Assembly: GCA_910585045.1 (NCBI GenBank)
Contig: CAJUCD010000007.1
Coordinates: 25,413 to 89,412 of the forward strand
DNA length: 64,000 nucleotides
Direction: 5' to 3'
Source: an uncultured Bacilli bacterium
Lineage (GTDB): Bacteria; Bacillota_I; Bacilli_A; RF39; UBA660
Part shown: positions 28,874-38,103 of the stretch, piece by piece
Position numbering within the stretch: the first letter of the stretch is position 1
Layout: every line of letters starts with the position of its first letter
Notes under the pieces: generated by a model
The model's database searches: none
Told to the model about the DNA's origin: nothing
The model's input: the letters and a program-made list of their open reading frames with translations, nothing else
Program-made: the position numbers and the translations under genes

Positions 28874-28908
28874 AAATCAGTTATTATTGACTGATTTTTC
28901 TTTTTTTA
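28874..28908 (+). terminator. Terminator after the HNH operon
   Basis: AAATCAGT/ACTGATTT stem with an eight-base loop, then TTCTTTTTTT. The stem also covers the end of the convergent minus-strand gene. Confidence 0.8.
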
Positions 28909-29608
28909 GTTTCTTTTTTTCTCTTTTTGCTAATTCTTTTTGTAAAAAATCATCTACATTTTTTTTGAAAAAATATTTTCTTATAGCTTCTGTTTTTAGC
29001 CTTTCAGGGTAATTATTAATATCTTCCATAGATAATTCTATTTGATATTCTTCTTTAGTTTTCATTTCTTCTAAAAATGGAACTATATCTAATTTTAATT
29101 TTTTTAATATTTTTACTTTATGAATTATATAACTACTTTTCAATTTTGGGTTTGTTTCTAAAATAATATCTATATATCTTAAAGCTTCATCATAATTTTT
29201 CTCTTTATATTCAAGGTCTGACAAAGAATAATAAAATATGCATCTATACATAGTTTCAGCCTCTTTTAAATTTATTGGATAACCTTTTTTATTTTCAAGT
29301 TCTTGTGTATGACGGACTTCGCCAATTAATATGTTATCAAGATACATTTTAGTATATTCTATACATTCTTTTCTATATTTTGCACCTAATAATCCATAGA
29401 TTGTCATGCAAATATATATAGAAACTGGATTTAAAGGTTTTCCTACTTTTTTAAGCAAATAAAGATACACTTCTTGTCTAGTTTTAAATTTTTCCATTAC
29501 TTTTCTAATTTTTTTATCGGCAATTTTTTCTGGTCGATAAAAATATATCATATTATCTAATACTGTAAATATGAATTTTTCTTTTTTCATTTTATCTATT
29601 ATTTTCAT
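28877..29608 (-). CDS. Hypothetical protein downstream of the lysis genes
   Basis: 243 aa, helical, basic, with a tetratricopeptide-like middle (DLEYKEKNYDEALRYIDIILETN) and a Lys-rich tail. The ATG at 29608 has AGGAGAT upstream; longer starts lack this. It is separated from the endolysin by a terminator and has a possible promoter of its own (TTGCAA and TATAAA between 29608 and 29655), so it may be expressed in the lysogen as a cargo gene. Confidence 0.55.
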   Translation of the reverse strand: MKIIDKMKKEKFIFTVLDNMIYFYRPEKIADKKIRKVMEKFKTRQEVYLYLLKKVGKPLNPVSIYICMTIYGLLGAKYRKECIEYTKMYLDNILIGEVRHTQELENKKGYPINLKEAETMYRCIFYYSLSDLEYKEKNYDEALRYIDIILETNPKLKSSYIIHKVKILKKLKLDIVPFLEEMKTKEEYQIELSMEDINNYPERLKTEAIRKYFFKKNVDDFLQKELAKREKKKLKKEKSVNNN

Positions 29609-29655
29609 TCTATCTCCTATTCTCATTTTATAATATTTATTATTTTTTTGCAATT

Positions 29656-29683
29656 AAAAAAAGGCTAGCCATTAAGACTAACC
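29656..29683 (-). terminator. Terminator of the late operon
   Basis: GGTTAG/CTAGCC stem over the endolysin stop, followed by seven T on the minus strand. Confidence 0.75.
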
Positions 29684-30378
29684 TCTTTCATCTTTTTAAT
29701 ACATGCTGGTCCAAAATAACCATCAATTTTTAAATTATACTTCTTTTGGAAGTTTTTTATTTGGGTAACTGTTAAATTTCCTATAATGCCATCAATAGCA
29801 AGATTGCAGCCTAAACACCAATTAAGAAATTTTTGGAGGACCTTAACTTGTTCTCCTCTATCATTTTTCATAAAATAGCCTCTTGTTGGTGGAGTTGGAA
29901 GTACACCTATATATTTATTATTAGATACTATACTTTTAGTGCCAAGAATATATGGTTTTGGGTCTACATATTTACCATTAACATTAATACCAAAATGACA
30001 ATGTGCTCCAAAAGAATGACCTGTTTTGCCTTTTAAACCAAGTTCTTGGTTGGCAACTACATAGTCGCCTACTTTAACTTTTATTGTGTTATATTCCATG
30101 TGGCAATAAACTGTTTTAATACCATTACCATGGTCTATAGTTACATAATTACCGCTAGAATATGTAGTACTAAATCCTTTGATGTTATTACGCATTGCCA
30201 CTACTTTACCAGGTGCAACTGCAACTATAATTTCTTTTGCTCCATTTCGCCCTGGAAAGTCAATTCCGCTATGAAAGTTCTTTTCCCCGTTTAAAATCCT
30301 TTCTCCAAAGTCTGAACTATATCCAATACTTGTTTTTCCTTTTAATGGTGAGATTTTAATGTTGTTAAGCATTCCCAT
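29665..30378 (-). CDS. Endolysin: M23 peptidase with peptidoglycan-binding domain
   Basis: 237 aa. The M23 domain (about 1-140) has the zinc ligands in HSGIDFPG and the H-x-H of GAHCHFGINVNG. A PG_binding_1 domain follows (about 160-232, GEQVKVLQKFLN and GYFGPACIKKMK). It would cut peptide cross-links at the end of infection. There is no signal peptide, so it depends on the holin-like genes beside it. The ATG at 30378 has GGAG upstream. Confidence 0.9.
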   Translation of the reverse strand: MGMLNNIKISPLKGKTSIGYSSDFGERILNGEKNFHSGIDFPGRNGAKEIIVAVAPGKVVAMRNNIKGFSTTYSSGNYVTIDHGNGIKTVYCHMEYNTIKVKVGDYVVANQELGLKGKTGHSFGAHCHFGINVNGKYVDPKPYILGTKSIVSNNKYIGVLPTPPTRGYFMKNDRGEQVKVLQKFLNWCLGCNLAIDGIIGNLTVTQIKNFQKKYNLKIDGYFGPACIKKMKEVSLNG

Positions 30379-30441
30379 TTTCTTCATCTCCTAAACTACA
30401 ATCTTCATCTATACTATAGTTTTCTAAAATTTCTTCTGTCA

Positions 30442-30624
30442 TTACTTATCACTCTCTTTCTTTCCAAATAAACTTTGAAACACCAACATAAGTATAGCTG
30501 TAATAGTAGCTGCTTCTAATTTATCATTAATGGATAAATAAGCAAATATTCCAAGCGCTACAAATGTTGCAATAGATTTAACTTTAAATATATTCAATAT
30601 TCCTTGTATAATTTTATTTTTCAT
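30442..30624 (-). CDS. Holin-like small membrane protein
   Basis: 60 aa with two close hydrophobic stretches (about 17-30 and 37-50) and a charged C-terminus (GKKESDK). Size, topology and position directly before the endolysin fit a phage holin. The ATG follows the previous stop without a gap. Confidence 0.65.
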   Translation of the reverse strand: MKNKIIQGILNIFKVKSIATFVALGIFAYLSINDKLEAATITAILMLVFQSLFGKKESDK

Positions 30625-30947
30625 TATATCTTTCCTTCTTTTTTAAGTTTTTCTACTTTATGATCTATATAAGAATTACCGCCTAGTTCATGGTATCTTT
30701 TATATGTCTCATAAAATCTTTCCCACTCAACTTCATCAATAATACTTCTTTGTTCTGCATCACTTAAAAATCTAACAAGAAAATTTTTATCTGTAGTTAA
30801 TTCAAGATTATCTATTTTTTTATTTACAGGTTCTAATATTTTCTCTATTTTTTTATTTAGTTTAAAAGTAACTGCTTCAATAGAACCTAAAAAGCCAACT
30901 AAAAAAGCAAGTATTGTGGCAACTTGCTCAAATGTTATATTTTCCAT
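30624..30947 (-). CDS. Holin-associated membrane protein
   Basis: 107 aa. An N-terminal membrane segment (about 8-25) is followed by a coiled coil (NKKIEKILEPVNKKIDNLEL) and a cytoplasmic helical tail. It resembles the small XhlA-type proteins that accompany holins. GGAGGGG precedes the ATG. Confidence 0.55.
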   Translation of the reverse strand: MENITFEQVATILAFLVGFLGSIEAVTFKLNKKIEKILEPVNKKIDNLELTTDKNFLVRFLSDAEQRSIIDEVEWERFYETYKRYHELGGNSYIDHKVEKLKKEGKI

Positions 30948-31018
30948 TTAATACCCCTCCCCCCGAAGGTGTTAAAACTAATTTTTTCTAAATTCATAAT
31001 AATTCTCCTTTTATTTTT

Positions 31019-31384
31019 TTATTTATATCCTATCACTTTATAAAAACTTATATAATTTTGTTTAAAAACTGTTTTATCGGTAATATCGTACAAAACACTG
31101 TTTATAATATTTACATTTATATTTTTAAGTTCTATTGTTGTCATCATCTGTTGAACTGTATTACTATCTGTATATGCGCTTAAAAACAAGTTTGATGTAT
31201 AAAATTTTGTAATATCTATTTTACATGTACTTGTACCCCAAATTGAATTTCCATATCCATAGTAGATTTCTATAAATTTAAAGTTTTCTACATTTTCATT
31301 TAACGTAAAATTATCACGTGTATTTCCTTCAAATAAAATTTTAAAATCTTTTATTTTATTTCCTTTACTTGTAACTATTGCCAT
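31019..31384 (-). CDS. Phage protein, probable distal tail/baseplate accessory
   Basis: 121 aa, predicted all-beta, with GYGNSIWGT and several aromatic strands. Its place between the tail genes and lysis genes suggests a virion accessory such as a carbohydrate-contacting tail piece. GAGGAAAA precedes the ATG. Confidence 0.5.
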   Translation of the reverse strand: MAIVTSKGNKIKDFKILFEGNTRDNFTLNENVENFKFIEIYYGYGNSIWGTSTCKIDITKFYTSNLFLSAYTDSNTVQQMMTTIELKNINVNIINSVLYDITDKTVFKQNYISFYKVIGYK

Positions 31385-31634
31385 TTTTTTCCTCGCTTTC
31401 TAAATTTGAAACTTGTATAGCTGAAGGGTCTTTATAATCATCATCTGCTACTAGCTCATTCCCATTTGCATATACACCATTTATGAAATGAGTGCCATTT
31501 TCATCACCTGACATATGTTGCGTTTTATTATCGTGCAGATTAGATTCATCTACAATTTGAGCTAAAATTTCATTTAATGGTTTAGCTCCATCTTCTCCTC
31601 TACATTTTAGTAGTTCTTCTTTATTTATCGCCAT
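31365..31634 (-). CDS. Phage tail-region small protein
   Basis: 89 aa, acidic, with HNGTHFINGVYANG-like central residues (GTHFINGVYANGNELV). It overlaps the next gene by 20 bases. The start at 31634 is chosen for the upstream GAGGAG. Possibly a tail fibre or baseplate component; no family recognised. Confidence 0.5.
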   Translation of the reverse strand: MAINKEELLKCRGEDGAKPLNEILAQIVDESNLHDNKTQHMSGDENGTHFINGVYANGNELVADDDYKDPSAIQVSNLESEEKNGNSYK

Positions 31635-31833
31635 CTTTTTCACTCTCCTCTTTTAAATATTTTTCATATTCTTTTATTGAAATTTCAAGTTGTTTCCGTT
31701 CAATTATTTCTAATTGCTTTAATATTTTTTCAATTGAAATTTTTAAAATAAAAGCTGGTATTTCAGATTCATTTATCAGTTTAATCAAACTTTCATCAAA
31801 TTCCAATAATCTCATTTGTAATGGTTTATTCAT
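31621..31833 (-). CDS. Small helical phage protein
   Basis: 70 aa, helical and acidic. It overlaps both neighbours (8 bases upstream, 14 downstream of 31634), so it is translationally coupled in the late operon. No family recognised. Confidence 0.5.
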   Translation of the reverse strand: MNKPLQMRLLEFDESLIKLINESEIPAFILKISIEKILKQLEIIERKQLEISIKEYEKYLKEESEKDGDK

Positions 31834-31990
31834 AATTTTTCTCCATTATATAATTTTTAATTTTTACATAATCTCTAGCATCTACTACCCCATCTCTATT
31901 GACATCGTGCCTATTAAATAAATTTATTCCTATTAATATACCTAATAAAAGACATAGAATATACTTTATTATTTTCTTCAAATTAATCAC
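31826..31990 (-). CDS. Small membrane protein with dockerin-type calcium motif
   Basis: 54 aa. GTG start that overlaps the preceding stop as GTGA. A membrane anchor (about residues 7-24, LCLLLGILIGI) is followed by HDVNRDGVVDARDYVKIKNY, which has the D-x-N-x-D-G-x-x-D calcium loop and helix of one dockerin type I repeat. The preceding gene ends in a similar motif. It may bind a cohesin-like partner or be a structural calcium site; the half-dockerin is unusual. Confidence 0.7.
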   Translation of the reverse strand: MINLKKIIKYILCLLLGILIGINLFNRHDVNRDGVVDARDYVKIKNYIMEKNYE

Positions 31991-34203
31991 ATCCTTATAC
32001 CAATCAAATTCTGTAACTGAACATAATCGGTGGCTCCAATAATGCCATCTCCATCAAAATCATAATGCTTTATCATTGTTTCCGATAAAGAGAAACTTTC
32101 GTTTCCCATTAAATATTCTCTTATAATAATTAAATCTGCAACAGTATAAATTGTAGAAGCTCCATTATTATGAATAAAAGCTCCCTTCTCGTTTGATAGA
32201 CCTTCATCATTTATATTCCATCCCCCAAAATTACCAGAAAAACATTTTAGCATACCATTTTTAGACATAGATGAATAATCAGAAATCCACGAAAATCTAT
32301 TTGATGTTAAACTAATTTCATCTGCGCTGGCGTTTATCATTGACACGATTTGGTCATTATCATTTTTTCCGATTTTTAATTCTAAATCAGCAGAGAGTTC
32401 TTCAATATCGCCATTCATTAAATTCAGTTTTTGAGTAACTGATTGTGTAATATTTTCTTTTGTCAAACGAATAGCAGCATCCATTTCTACTTTAGTCGCG
32501 TATTGTGAAGTATATAAATTTTTAGCCAAAGTTCTAATATTAATAAAAGCACTAGGGATACTTAACATTTTAACGTCATAATCGCCATCTAGCAAAATTA
32601 GGCTTTGATATATGAAATATTCAGTTTGTGATTCTGGTAAAGCATATTTTTGGTTATTAGAATTTAAACCAACTCGTTTAATTTTATACATTTCTTGAGT
32701 TTCATAATTTAAAATAAATTCATCATAGCAATCACTATTTAAGTATAATAAATCGCATGGTAATGTAAATCTTATTTCATTATCCTCACCGATAAACATT
32801 AAATCTCTTGATAACAAATATGTATTAGAATCTATTGTATCATTTGTTAAATATAAATAAGATATATCTTCACTTGTCGGATATATTTGTAAATATAATA
32901 TTTCACTATTTAAAACATTTAATAATTCTAATGTTCCTGTACCTTTGACACTTGTGGTAGTATCCGTAATTGAACCGATACTTGATTTTATTTCTTCTAG
33001 GTTTAATTCTATTTTAGAAATCGTTTCAGCTTGACTATTAAGATTTGATACTTGTTCCGTAATACTATCTAAATTTATTTTAAAATTAGCTAATTGTTCG
33101 TTAGCGCCATCTGTCTTGCTAATTAAAGCTTCTATTTCCTTTGTTTGCTTGTTACAAATAATCCAACATTGTTCTAAACTTTTGTCTGTTTTATCCATGA
33201 CCTTATAATCAGAGCTTTCACTTTCTTCTTTCTCATTATAAATAACTTCTTTAAAGCCTTGCGTAAACTCCATTTCATTATTAAATATAAATGAATTATA
33301 AATTTTATCGCCCGTTTGTATTTCTATCTTATCTAATGGCTCAAATCCCCCAAAGCCAACTAATTCTAAATCGAATAAATCAAATTCAATCCCATGTAGC
33401 TCATTATATAAGTTATTTAAATATTCACTTCGATCATTATTGTTCATTAATTGATTATCTTTAATTATTAACTCACACCATGATGTTTTTGTTTCGTCTC
33501 TTTTATAAATACTATCTGTGTCACCACTACGTTTTAAAATGATACTGTCAATTGGACCATAATGTTTTCCTAATTGAATATTTTGATTTTTTAATATATC
33601 ATCATTAATAACATTCTTTTTAGTGCCAAATTTACATCTTTCTACGTTTTTATTGTGTACTTTAAATAACGATGCTGTGGCTTGTCCAATATCATCAAAA
33701 ACGTCTCTAAAAGTGAAATTAATATCTTCATAGATATCTTTTATCATAATTTTTGAACCATTTGGTAGTGAATTTATATTAGTTGTAAATCCACATTCGA
33801 CACATAATCTTTTAAAAAACTCTAAGACAGTACATGGATAAGTTATAGTTATAGGCTCATAATCAACCATTGTGCTTATAAAATCATCATACAATTCATG
33901 TTCATATTCTTTAGAATCGGCATTATAATTTTTTTCTTTTAAGTAATACGGACCATAAGTTTTTGTTGCAGATATTCCATTATATCTCGCTGTGTTTGAA
34001 AAATAAATTGGTTTATTTGGTAATTCATATTTAAGTGTACAAGAAAAGCCTTTCATAATTGTTCCAAGAAGTTTGGCATTAAAAAAAGGCTTCGCTAAAA
34101 CTATATCGTCATATTCGTATTCTGTTTTGATATTGTCTTCATTATAATAAACTTTGGGATGTACTCTTTTACCTGGTTTTTGCATTATTTCATTATAAGT
34201 CAC
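31987..34203 (-). CDS. Tail-associated lysin/fibre protein with C-terminal dockerin-like domain
   Basis: 738 aa. The N-terminal part (about 1-320) has the layout of siphovirus tail-associated (Tal/gp18-like) hub proteins. A coiled-coil middle (about 340-420) and a second helical stretch lead to a C-terminal domain with GNFGGWNINDEG. The last 50 residues have YTVADLIIIREYLMG and then HYDFDGDGIIGATDYVQLQN, which look like two dockerin repeats. A GTG start follows the distal tail gene without a gap. Confidence 0.75.
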   Translation of the reverse strand: MTYNEIMQKPGKRVHPKVYYNEDNIKTEYEYDDIVLAKPFFNAKLLGTIMKGFSCTLKYELPNKPIYFSNTARYNGISATKTYGPYYLKEKNYNADSKEYEHELYDDFISTMVDYEPITITYPCTVLEFFKRLCVECGFTTNINSLPNGSKIMIKDIYEDINFTFRDVFDDIGQATASLFKVHNKNVERCKFGTKKNVINDDILKNQNIQLGKHYGPIDSIILKRSGDTDSIYKRDETKTSWCELIIKDNQLMNNNDRSEYLNNLYNELHGIEFDLFDLELVGFGGFEPLDKIEIQTGDKIYNSFIFNNEMEFTQGFKEVIYNEKEESESSDYKVMDKTDKSLEQCWIICNKQTKEIEALISKTDGANEQLANFKINLDSITEQVSNLNSQAETISKIELNLEEIKSSIGSITDTTTSVKGTGTLELLNVLNSEILYLQIYPTSEDISYLYLTNDTIDSNTYLLSRDLMFIGEDNEIRFTLPCDLLYLNSDCYDEFILNYETQEMYKIKRVGLNSNNQKYALPESQTEYFIYQSLILLDGDYDVKMLSIPSAFINIRTLAKNLYTSQYATKVEMDAAIRLTKENITQSVTQKLNLMNGDIEELSADLELKIGKNDNDQIVSMINASADEISLTSNRFSWISDYSSMSKNGMLKCFSGNFGGWNINDEGLSNEKGAFIHNNGASTIYTVADLIIIREYLMGNESFSLSETMIKHYDFDGDGIIGATDYVQLQNLIGIRM

Positions 34204-34562
34204 TACATATCACTTCTCCGTTCAATCGCTTTTAAACTAAAAGTGAATGGTTCATATAATCCATTAATATTTTTTACTTTGCCACTAATGGTTGTTCCAT
34301 AAAAATCTTCAGTTTTATTTTTTCGTTTATTTCTTGTATCTTTAAAAGTAACATTTTCAATAATTGGACGTTCAATAGCTTTACAAATCACATCAAATTC
34401 ATCTATTGTTGTTTTTCCAACACTTATTTCCAAATTATCAAAGTACCCAACAAACGTACCAGAGAATTTACCACTATTTGAATTTCTTCCTGTATCACTA
34501 GCCCAAGTCGGCTCAGCTTTATGATCTATATCTTTAATTTTAGGTAATAACCATAAATTCGT
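34203..34562 (-). CDS. Distal tail (Dit-like) protein, ACG start
   Basis: 119 aa. The reading frame is open well upstream of any ATG/GTG; the first usable start is ACG at 34562-34560, six bases after GGAGGA, in the context TAACG that overlaps the tape-measure stop. The protein continues NLWLLPKIKDIDHKAEPTWAS and has DFYGTTISGKVKN, fitting a small distal tail protein. A TTG at 34433 is 43 codons in and has no ribosome site. Confidence 0.75.
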   Translation of the reverse strand, partial: TNLWLLPKIKDIDHKAEPTWASDTGRNSNSGKFSGTFVGYFDNLEISVGKTTIDEFDVICKAIERPIIENVTFKDTRNKRKNKTEDFYGTTISGKVKNINGLYEPFTFSLKAIERRSDM

Positions 34563-36490
34563 TAAATTCCTCCATTCGTAGAAAACTCTTGTCCATTCAT
34601 TATTTTCTTAATAATTTTGCATAATAGTCGTCCATCAATATAATTGTTTAACTGAATATTTAACACTATCCATTTAGCTATTTCTTGTCCTAATCTTCGC
34701 ATTGTATCCTCGTTAGTAAGAGGTAAAACACCTTCTGCTCCTGCTTCTCCAGCAATAGCTCCGCCTATATTCACTCCTCTTTTTGGGACGTCTACAATAC
34801 CACCAGTAGCCATTCGCGGTAAATTAAATGTTGATAGTTTACCTATATTGATCCCTGGCACTTTGTTTATAATATCTAATAATTTATTTACTGATTTTAT
34901 TGGGAAGTTAAGAATATTTTCTATGGCTCCTAAAATCCCATTAATAACAGTTTTAAAAGCTCCTGCTATTACATCGCCAACTTTTGTGCCAATATTTTTA
35001 AATAATCCTACAATAGTAGATATTAAATTTTTAAAAAATGATATTACAGAGTTAAAAATACTTTTAATAATACTTACGGCATTTTTAACCCCTTCTATAA
35101 TGCCATTCCATAAACCAACAAAAAAGTCCGCTACTGGTTTTATTATATTATCATATATCCAACTACCAACAGTAGATAATATTCCCCAAATTACTGCCCA
35201 GGCTTCTCCAACTAGTCCAACTATAAAACCAACAATTGTTTTTATTATTCCTACTATAATATTAATTGCTCCAGATAAAATATTTACAATTCCATCTATG
35301 ACAGCATTCCAACCTTGTTTTATTAATTCAAAATTGCCAGTGAAAATCCCCACAATAATATCCAAAATCCCACCAAATAATTCCACAACACCAGTTAATA
35401 TTTCCCATATACCAAGAAACAATTGAACTATTCCTTGCATGAATAAAGACCAAACTCCATATGCTTGATTAAATGCTTCTGGATTAGACAAAGCACTTTT
35501 CATTTCTTCGCCTAAAGTAAACCAATCACTTATGATATCACTCATATAACCTTCAAGCTTAGTTTTATATGTTGCCACATTGCTTAAATCAAAATCTTGA
35601 TTTGGTAATGCTATATTTTCTCCGCCACTAGAATTTGAAGAGTCATTTAATATGGTTAAATCGTCGAAGTTTGCTATTGATTTATCTATATCTTTAGCAC
35701 TTTTTGATGAAGAACTCATAGCTTTCTCAAAATCTTTTATACCACTATTTTTAAAAATATTTTTACCAGTCAAAAGGTATATTATTCTTCCAACAAAACC
35801 TAATATAGAATAGCCAGCTTTTATAATCCATTCTATAAGTGGCTTTATTGTATTTGAAAGTACAAACTTCATATAATTAATATTCGCACTCATTTTATCA
35901 TCATATTGAGAAATAATTCCCATGGCATTTCTAATACCCATGTATGCACTTCTAACACCAAATATAGCAAGTGTCCATTTACCAACTTTTTTAATCGTTG
36001 ATTTAATGGAATTATTTATGTTTCCTATTTTATCATTAATATCGTCTAAGCCTTGACTTTTAGCAAGTTTCAAATTTAACTCATCAACTTTAGAGTTCCA
36101 TCCTTCTTGTTTTAATTTATTTTGCGAGATCTGATTTTCTATTTTTTCTAATTCAAAAAAAGCTTTACTATTATCAGTATTCATTTTCAAATCAAGATTT
36201 GATAGTTGATTATTATATTTATTATTTATTTTTAACTCTTTAGAACCATCTATTATACCTTTATAATTTGAATTTGCTTGAATTTCTACTTTTCTTTTTC
36301 GTTCAATTTCAGCCACTTTTCTTTTATAATCAGAATCATTTAAATTTAATTTAGCTTCAATTTCTAACTTTTTATTATTTAATTTTTCTGCTTCTTTTTT
36401 AAAATTTTGTAACTCTTTTTTCGCACTACTTAAATTTTTACTTAATTCCTTATTATCAATTTTAGTTTTGATTTTTAAGTAACCATCCGT
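34562..36490 (-). CDS. Tape measure protein, ACG start
   Basis: 642 aa. ACG at 36490-36488 follows GAGGTGAGTAA. The N-terminus DGYLKIKTKIDNKEL is the typical tape-measure start. A coiled coil (about 20-150) is followed by hydrophobic helical repeats (about 270-480, repeated FGGILDIIVGIF, GAINIIVGII segments) and a basic C-terminal region with GGIVDVPKRG. It sets tail length and is injected with DNA. A GTG at 36316 is 58 codons in, inside the coiled coil. Confidence 0.85.
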   Translation of the reverse strand, partial: TDGYLKIKTKIDNKELSKNLSSAKKELQNFKKEAEKLNNKKLEIEAKLNLNDSDYKRKVAEIERKRKVEIQANSNYKGIIDGSKELKINNKYNNQLSNLDLKMNTDNSKAFFELEKIENQISQNKLKQEGWNSKVDELNLKLAKSQGLDDINDKIGNINNSIKSTIKKVGKWTLAIFGVRSAYMGIRNAMGIISQYDDKMSANINYMKFVLSNTIKPLIEWIIKAGYSILGFVGRIIYLLTGKNIFKNSGIKDFEKAMSSSSKSAKDIDKSIANFDDLTILNDSSNSSGGENIALPNQDFDLSNVATYKTKLEGYMSDIISDWFTLGEEMKSALSNPEAFNQAYGVWSLFMQGIVQLFLGIWEILTGVVELFGGILDIIVGIFTGNFELIKQGWNAVIDGIVNILSGAINIIVGIIKTIVGFIVGLVGEAWAVIWGILSTVGSWIYDNIIKPVADFFVGLWNGIIEGVKNAVSIIKSIFNSVISFFKNLISTIVGLFKNIGTKVGDVIAGAFKTVINGILGAIENILNFPIKSVNKLLDIINKVPGINIGKLSTFNLPRMATGGIVDVPKRGVNIGGAIAGEAGAEGVLPLTNEDTMRRLGQEIAKWIVLNIQLNNYIDGRLLCKIIKKIMNGQEFSTNGGI

Positions 36491-36494
36491 TTAC

Positions 36495-37055
36495 TCACCT
36501 CATTTTCATTTGCTTTTCCCAATAATCATCAAGTTCTTTTTCTTTAGCTGTTTTTTCACGTTTAAGCTCAACTTGTTTTTTGAGCTTTTCCCATTTTGCG
36601 CGTTCTTTTCCTTTTTTATCATTAAGAGGTTCTTCTCTTATAGTGCGAACTCTATTTAGTACACTATTATCAGTTAAGCCTTCTAACAAATCGTAAAACC
36701 CCCACCAGCTTAAGTCAGTTTTATCTAAATCAATATTGTAGTCAGACATAAAACTAGCCTTAATATATCCTTGATCTTGTTTAAAATCCATAGATGGTTC
36801 TTCTTCATTATCTGAATCATCAAAATTTTTTCCACGTCTTAAATACTTAATTAATAATTTAAATATTTTTTCGTGATTATTTGTATCTTTTAATGCGTTA
36901 TCATCCAAAAGAATATATATAATGGCTAACATTTTTTCATAATCTCCAATTGTTTCATCACGAAAAATTTCATCACATTTTAAAGCAAGTCTAAAATCTG
37001 TATTTATTTTATATTTTTTACTAACAACCTCAATATATTCTGGATATTTATTCAT
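36495..37055 (-). CDS. Gp15-family tail assembly protein
   Basis: 186 aa. Features of the phage Gp15 family: VSKKYKINTDFRLALKCDEI near the start and DLSWWGFYDLLEGL in the middle, then a basic helical tail. It sits just before the tape measure, where tail assembly chaperones are found. ATG with GTGGTG nine bases upstream. Confidence 0.75.
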   Translation of the reverse strand: MNKYPEYIEVVSKKYKINTDFRLALKCDEIFRDETIGDYEKMLAIIYILLDDNALKDTNNHEKIFKLLIKYLRRGKNFDDSDNEEEPSMDFKQDQGYIKASFMSDYNIDLDKTDLSWWGFYDLLEGLTDNSVLNRVRTIREEPLNDKKGKERAKWEKLKKQVELKREKTAKEKELDDYWEKQMKMR

Positions 37056-37542
37056 CCTTTAAAACACCACTATCAGTTTGAGAGTATTTTTTCTTTATTT
37101 GTTCCTCTATACTTTCAAAATTTATTTTTAATTTTGGCATTATAGGTTTTAGCATTTCACTTAAATCTTCAAACATAGTTAAATAACGATTATCCCCAAA
37201 TATTTTTTTAGTTCCATCTTTTCCTAAAAATAAATCCATAGCTTCCTCAATGCTTTTATAATAACCTTTTAAAGCATCATATTTGGCTTTCTCATTTTTG
37301 GACATTAATCCTTTACCTTTAGTATCTGGTTTTTTATTAATTATAGATAAATCATTTTTTAGTTTTTCCTCTGCCTTTTCAATTAAATAAACACTTTTAC
37401 TATATTTATCTGGAATTGTAATATCTTCTAAATCAAATTCGATAAAAATCTCATGACCATTTTTATCTTTTTTAGGCTTGTCATTTTCATCTAAAATCCC
37501 CATTTTAAAAACATTTCGTTTTTTTGGTTTAACATATTCCAT
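37048..37542 (-). CDS. Tail assembly chaperone-like protein
   Basis: 164 aa, very basic-acidic mixed and helical (KPKKDKNGHEIFIEF, YKSIEEAMDLFLG). Its place between tail tube and Gp15 fits the first tail assembly chaperone. ATG at 37542 with AGAGGAAA upstream. Confidence 0.6.
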   Translation of the reverse strand: MEYVKPKKRNVFKMGILDENDKPKKDKNGHEIFIEFDLEDITIPDKYSKSVYLIEKAEEKLKNDLSIINKKPDTKGKGLMSKNEKAKYDALKGYYKSIEEAMDLFLGKDGTKKIFGDNRYLTMFEDLSEMLKPIMPKLKINFESIEEQIKKKYSQTDSGVLKDE

Positions 37543-37590
37543 AAATTTCCTCTTTCTATAAAAAATAAGGGTGAGAATAATCTCACCCAA

Positions 37591-38103
37591 TTATTCAATT
37601 TCAGTTTCTGTCGCGTCTTCTGTAAATGTGACTTTACCTGCGTCAATAGTGACACTACCATTTATCGGATCACCATTAACATTGATTTTAAATCCAATAG
37701 TTGGTGTAACTCCACCTTCGCCACCATATGAACTAATGCTTATTGAACAATTGAATTTTTGAGCTTTGAAACTTTTATCTTCATTTATCAAATATTTGTC
37801 TACACATAAAACTGTAGTTTCTGCATCAGTTCCTGTGGCCAACGCAAGTCTTAAACTATTTATATAATCAAAAACTTCATCACCAAAAATACATTTCATT
37901 TCACTATCTAAAGTTATAGCATAACTATCAACAATTGTAGTTGCATTGTCATCTACTATGTACGTTTCATTAGTTTCTTGAGCCTCATATGAATATGAAC
38001 CGCTAGTCATACCATTACCAACTAATCCCAATTTTTCTGTTTGAGCTTTTGGTGCGACATTTAAAAATGTCATAATTTCAGTTCTTTTTATGAATCTTTT
38101 CGT
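37591..38103 (-). CDS. Major tail tube protein, possible ACG start
   Basis: 160 aa from the ATG at 38073, or 170 aa from ACG at 38103. The ACG has AAGGAGGAATTAA upstream, identical in style to the proven ACG genes, whereas the ATG has no good site; but the ACG lies inside the end of the preceding gene, where the GGAGGAA is also coding. The beta-rich sequence (FLNVAPKAQTEKLG, ITLDSEMKCIFGDEVFDYI) and position fit the tail tube. Confidence 0.7.
   Translation of the reverse strand, partial: TKRFIKRTEIMTFLNVAPKAQTEKLGLVGNGMTSGSYSYEAQETNETYIVDDNATTIVDSYAITLDSEMKCIFGDEVFDYINSLRLALATGTDAETTVLCVDKYLINEDKSFKAQKFNCSISISSYGGEGGVTPTIGFKINVNGDPINGSVTIDAGKVTFTEDATETEIE

Noticed and set aside
30361..30441. 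Extra small gene between endolysin and holin-like gene
   Set aside because: The frame from the ATG at 30441 closes after ten codons.
34848..35426. 192-codon plus-strand frame inside the tape measure gene
   Set aside because: Its Ile/Pro/Thr pattern mirrors the hydrophobic repeats of the tape measure on the other strand.
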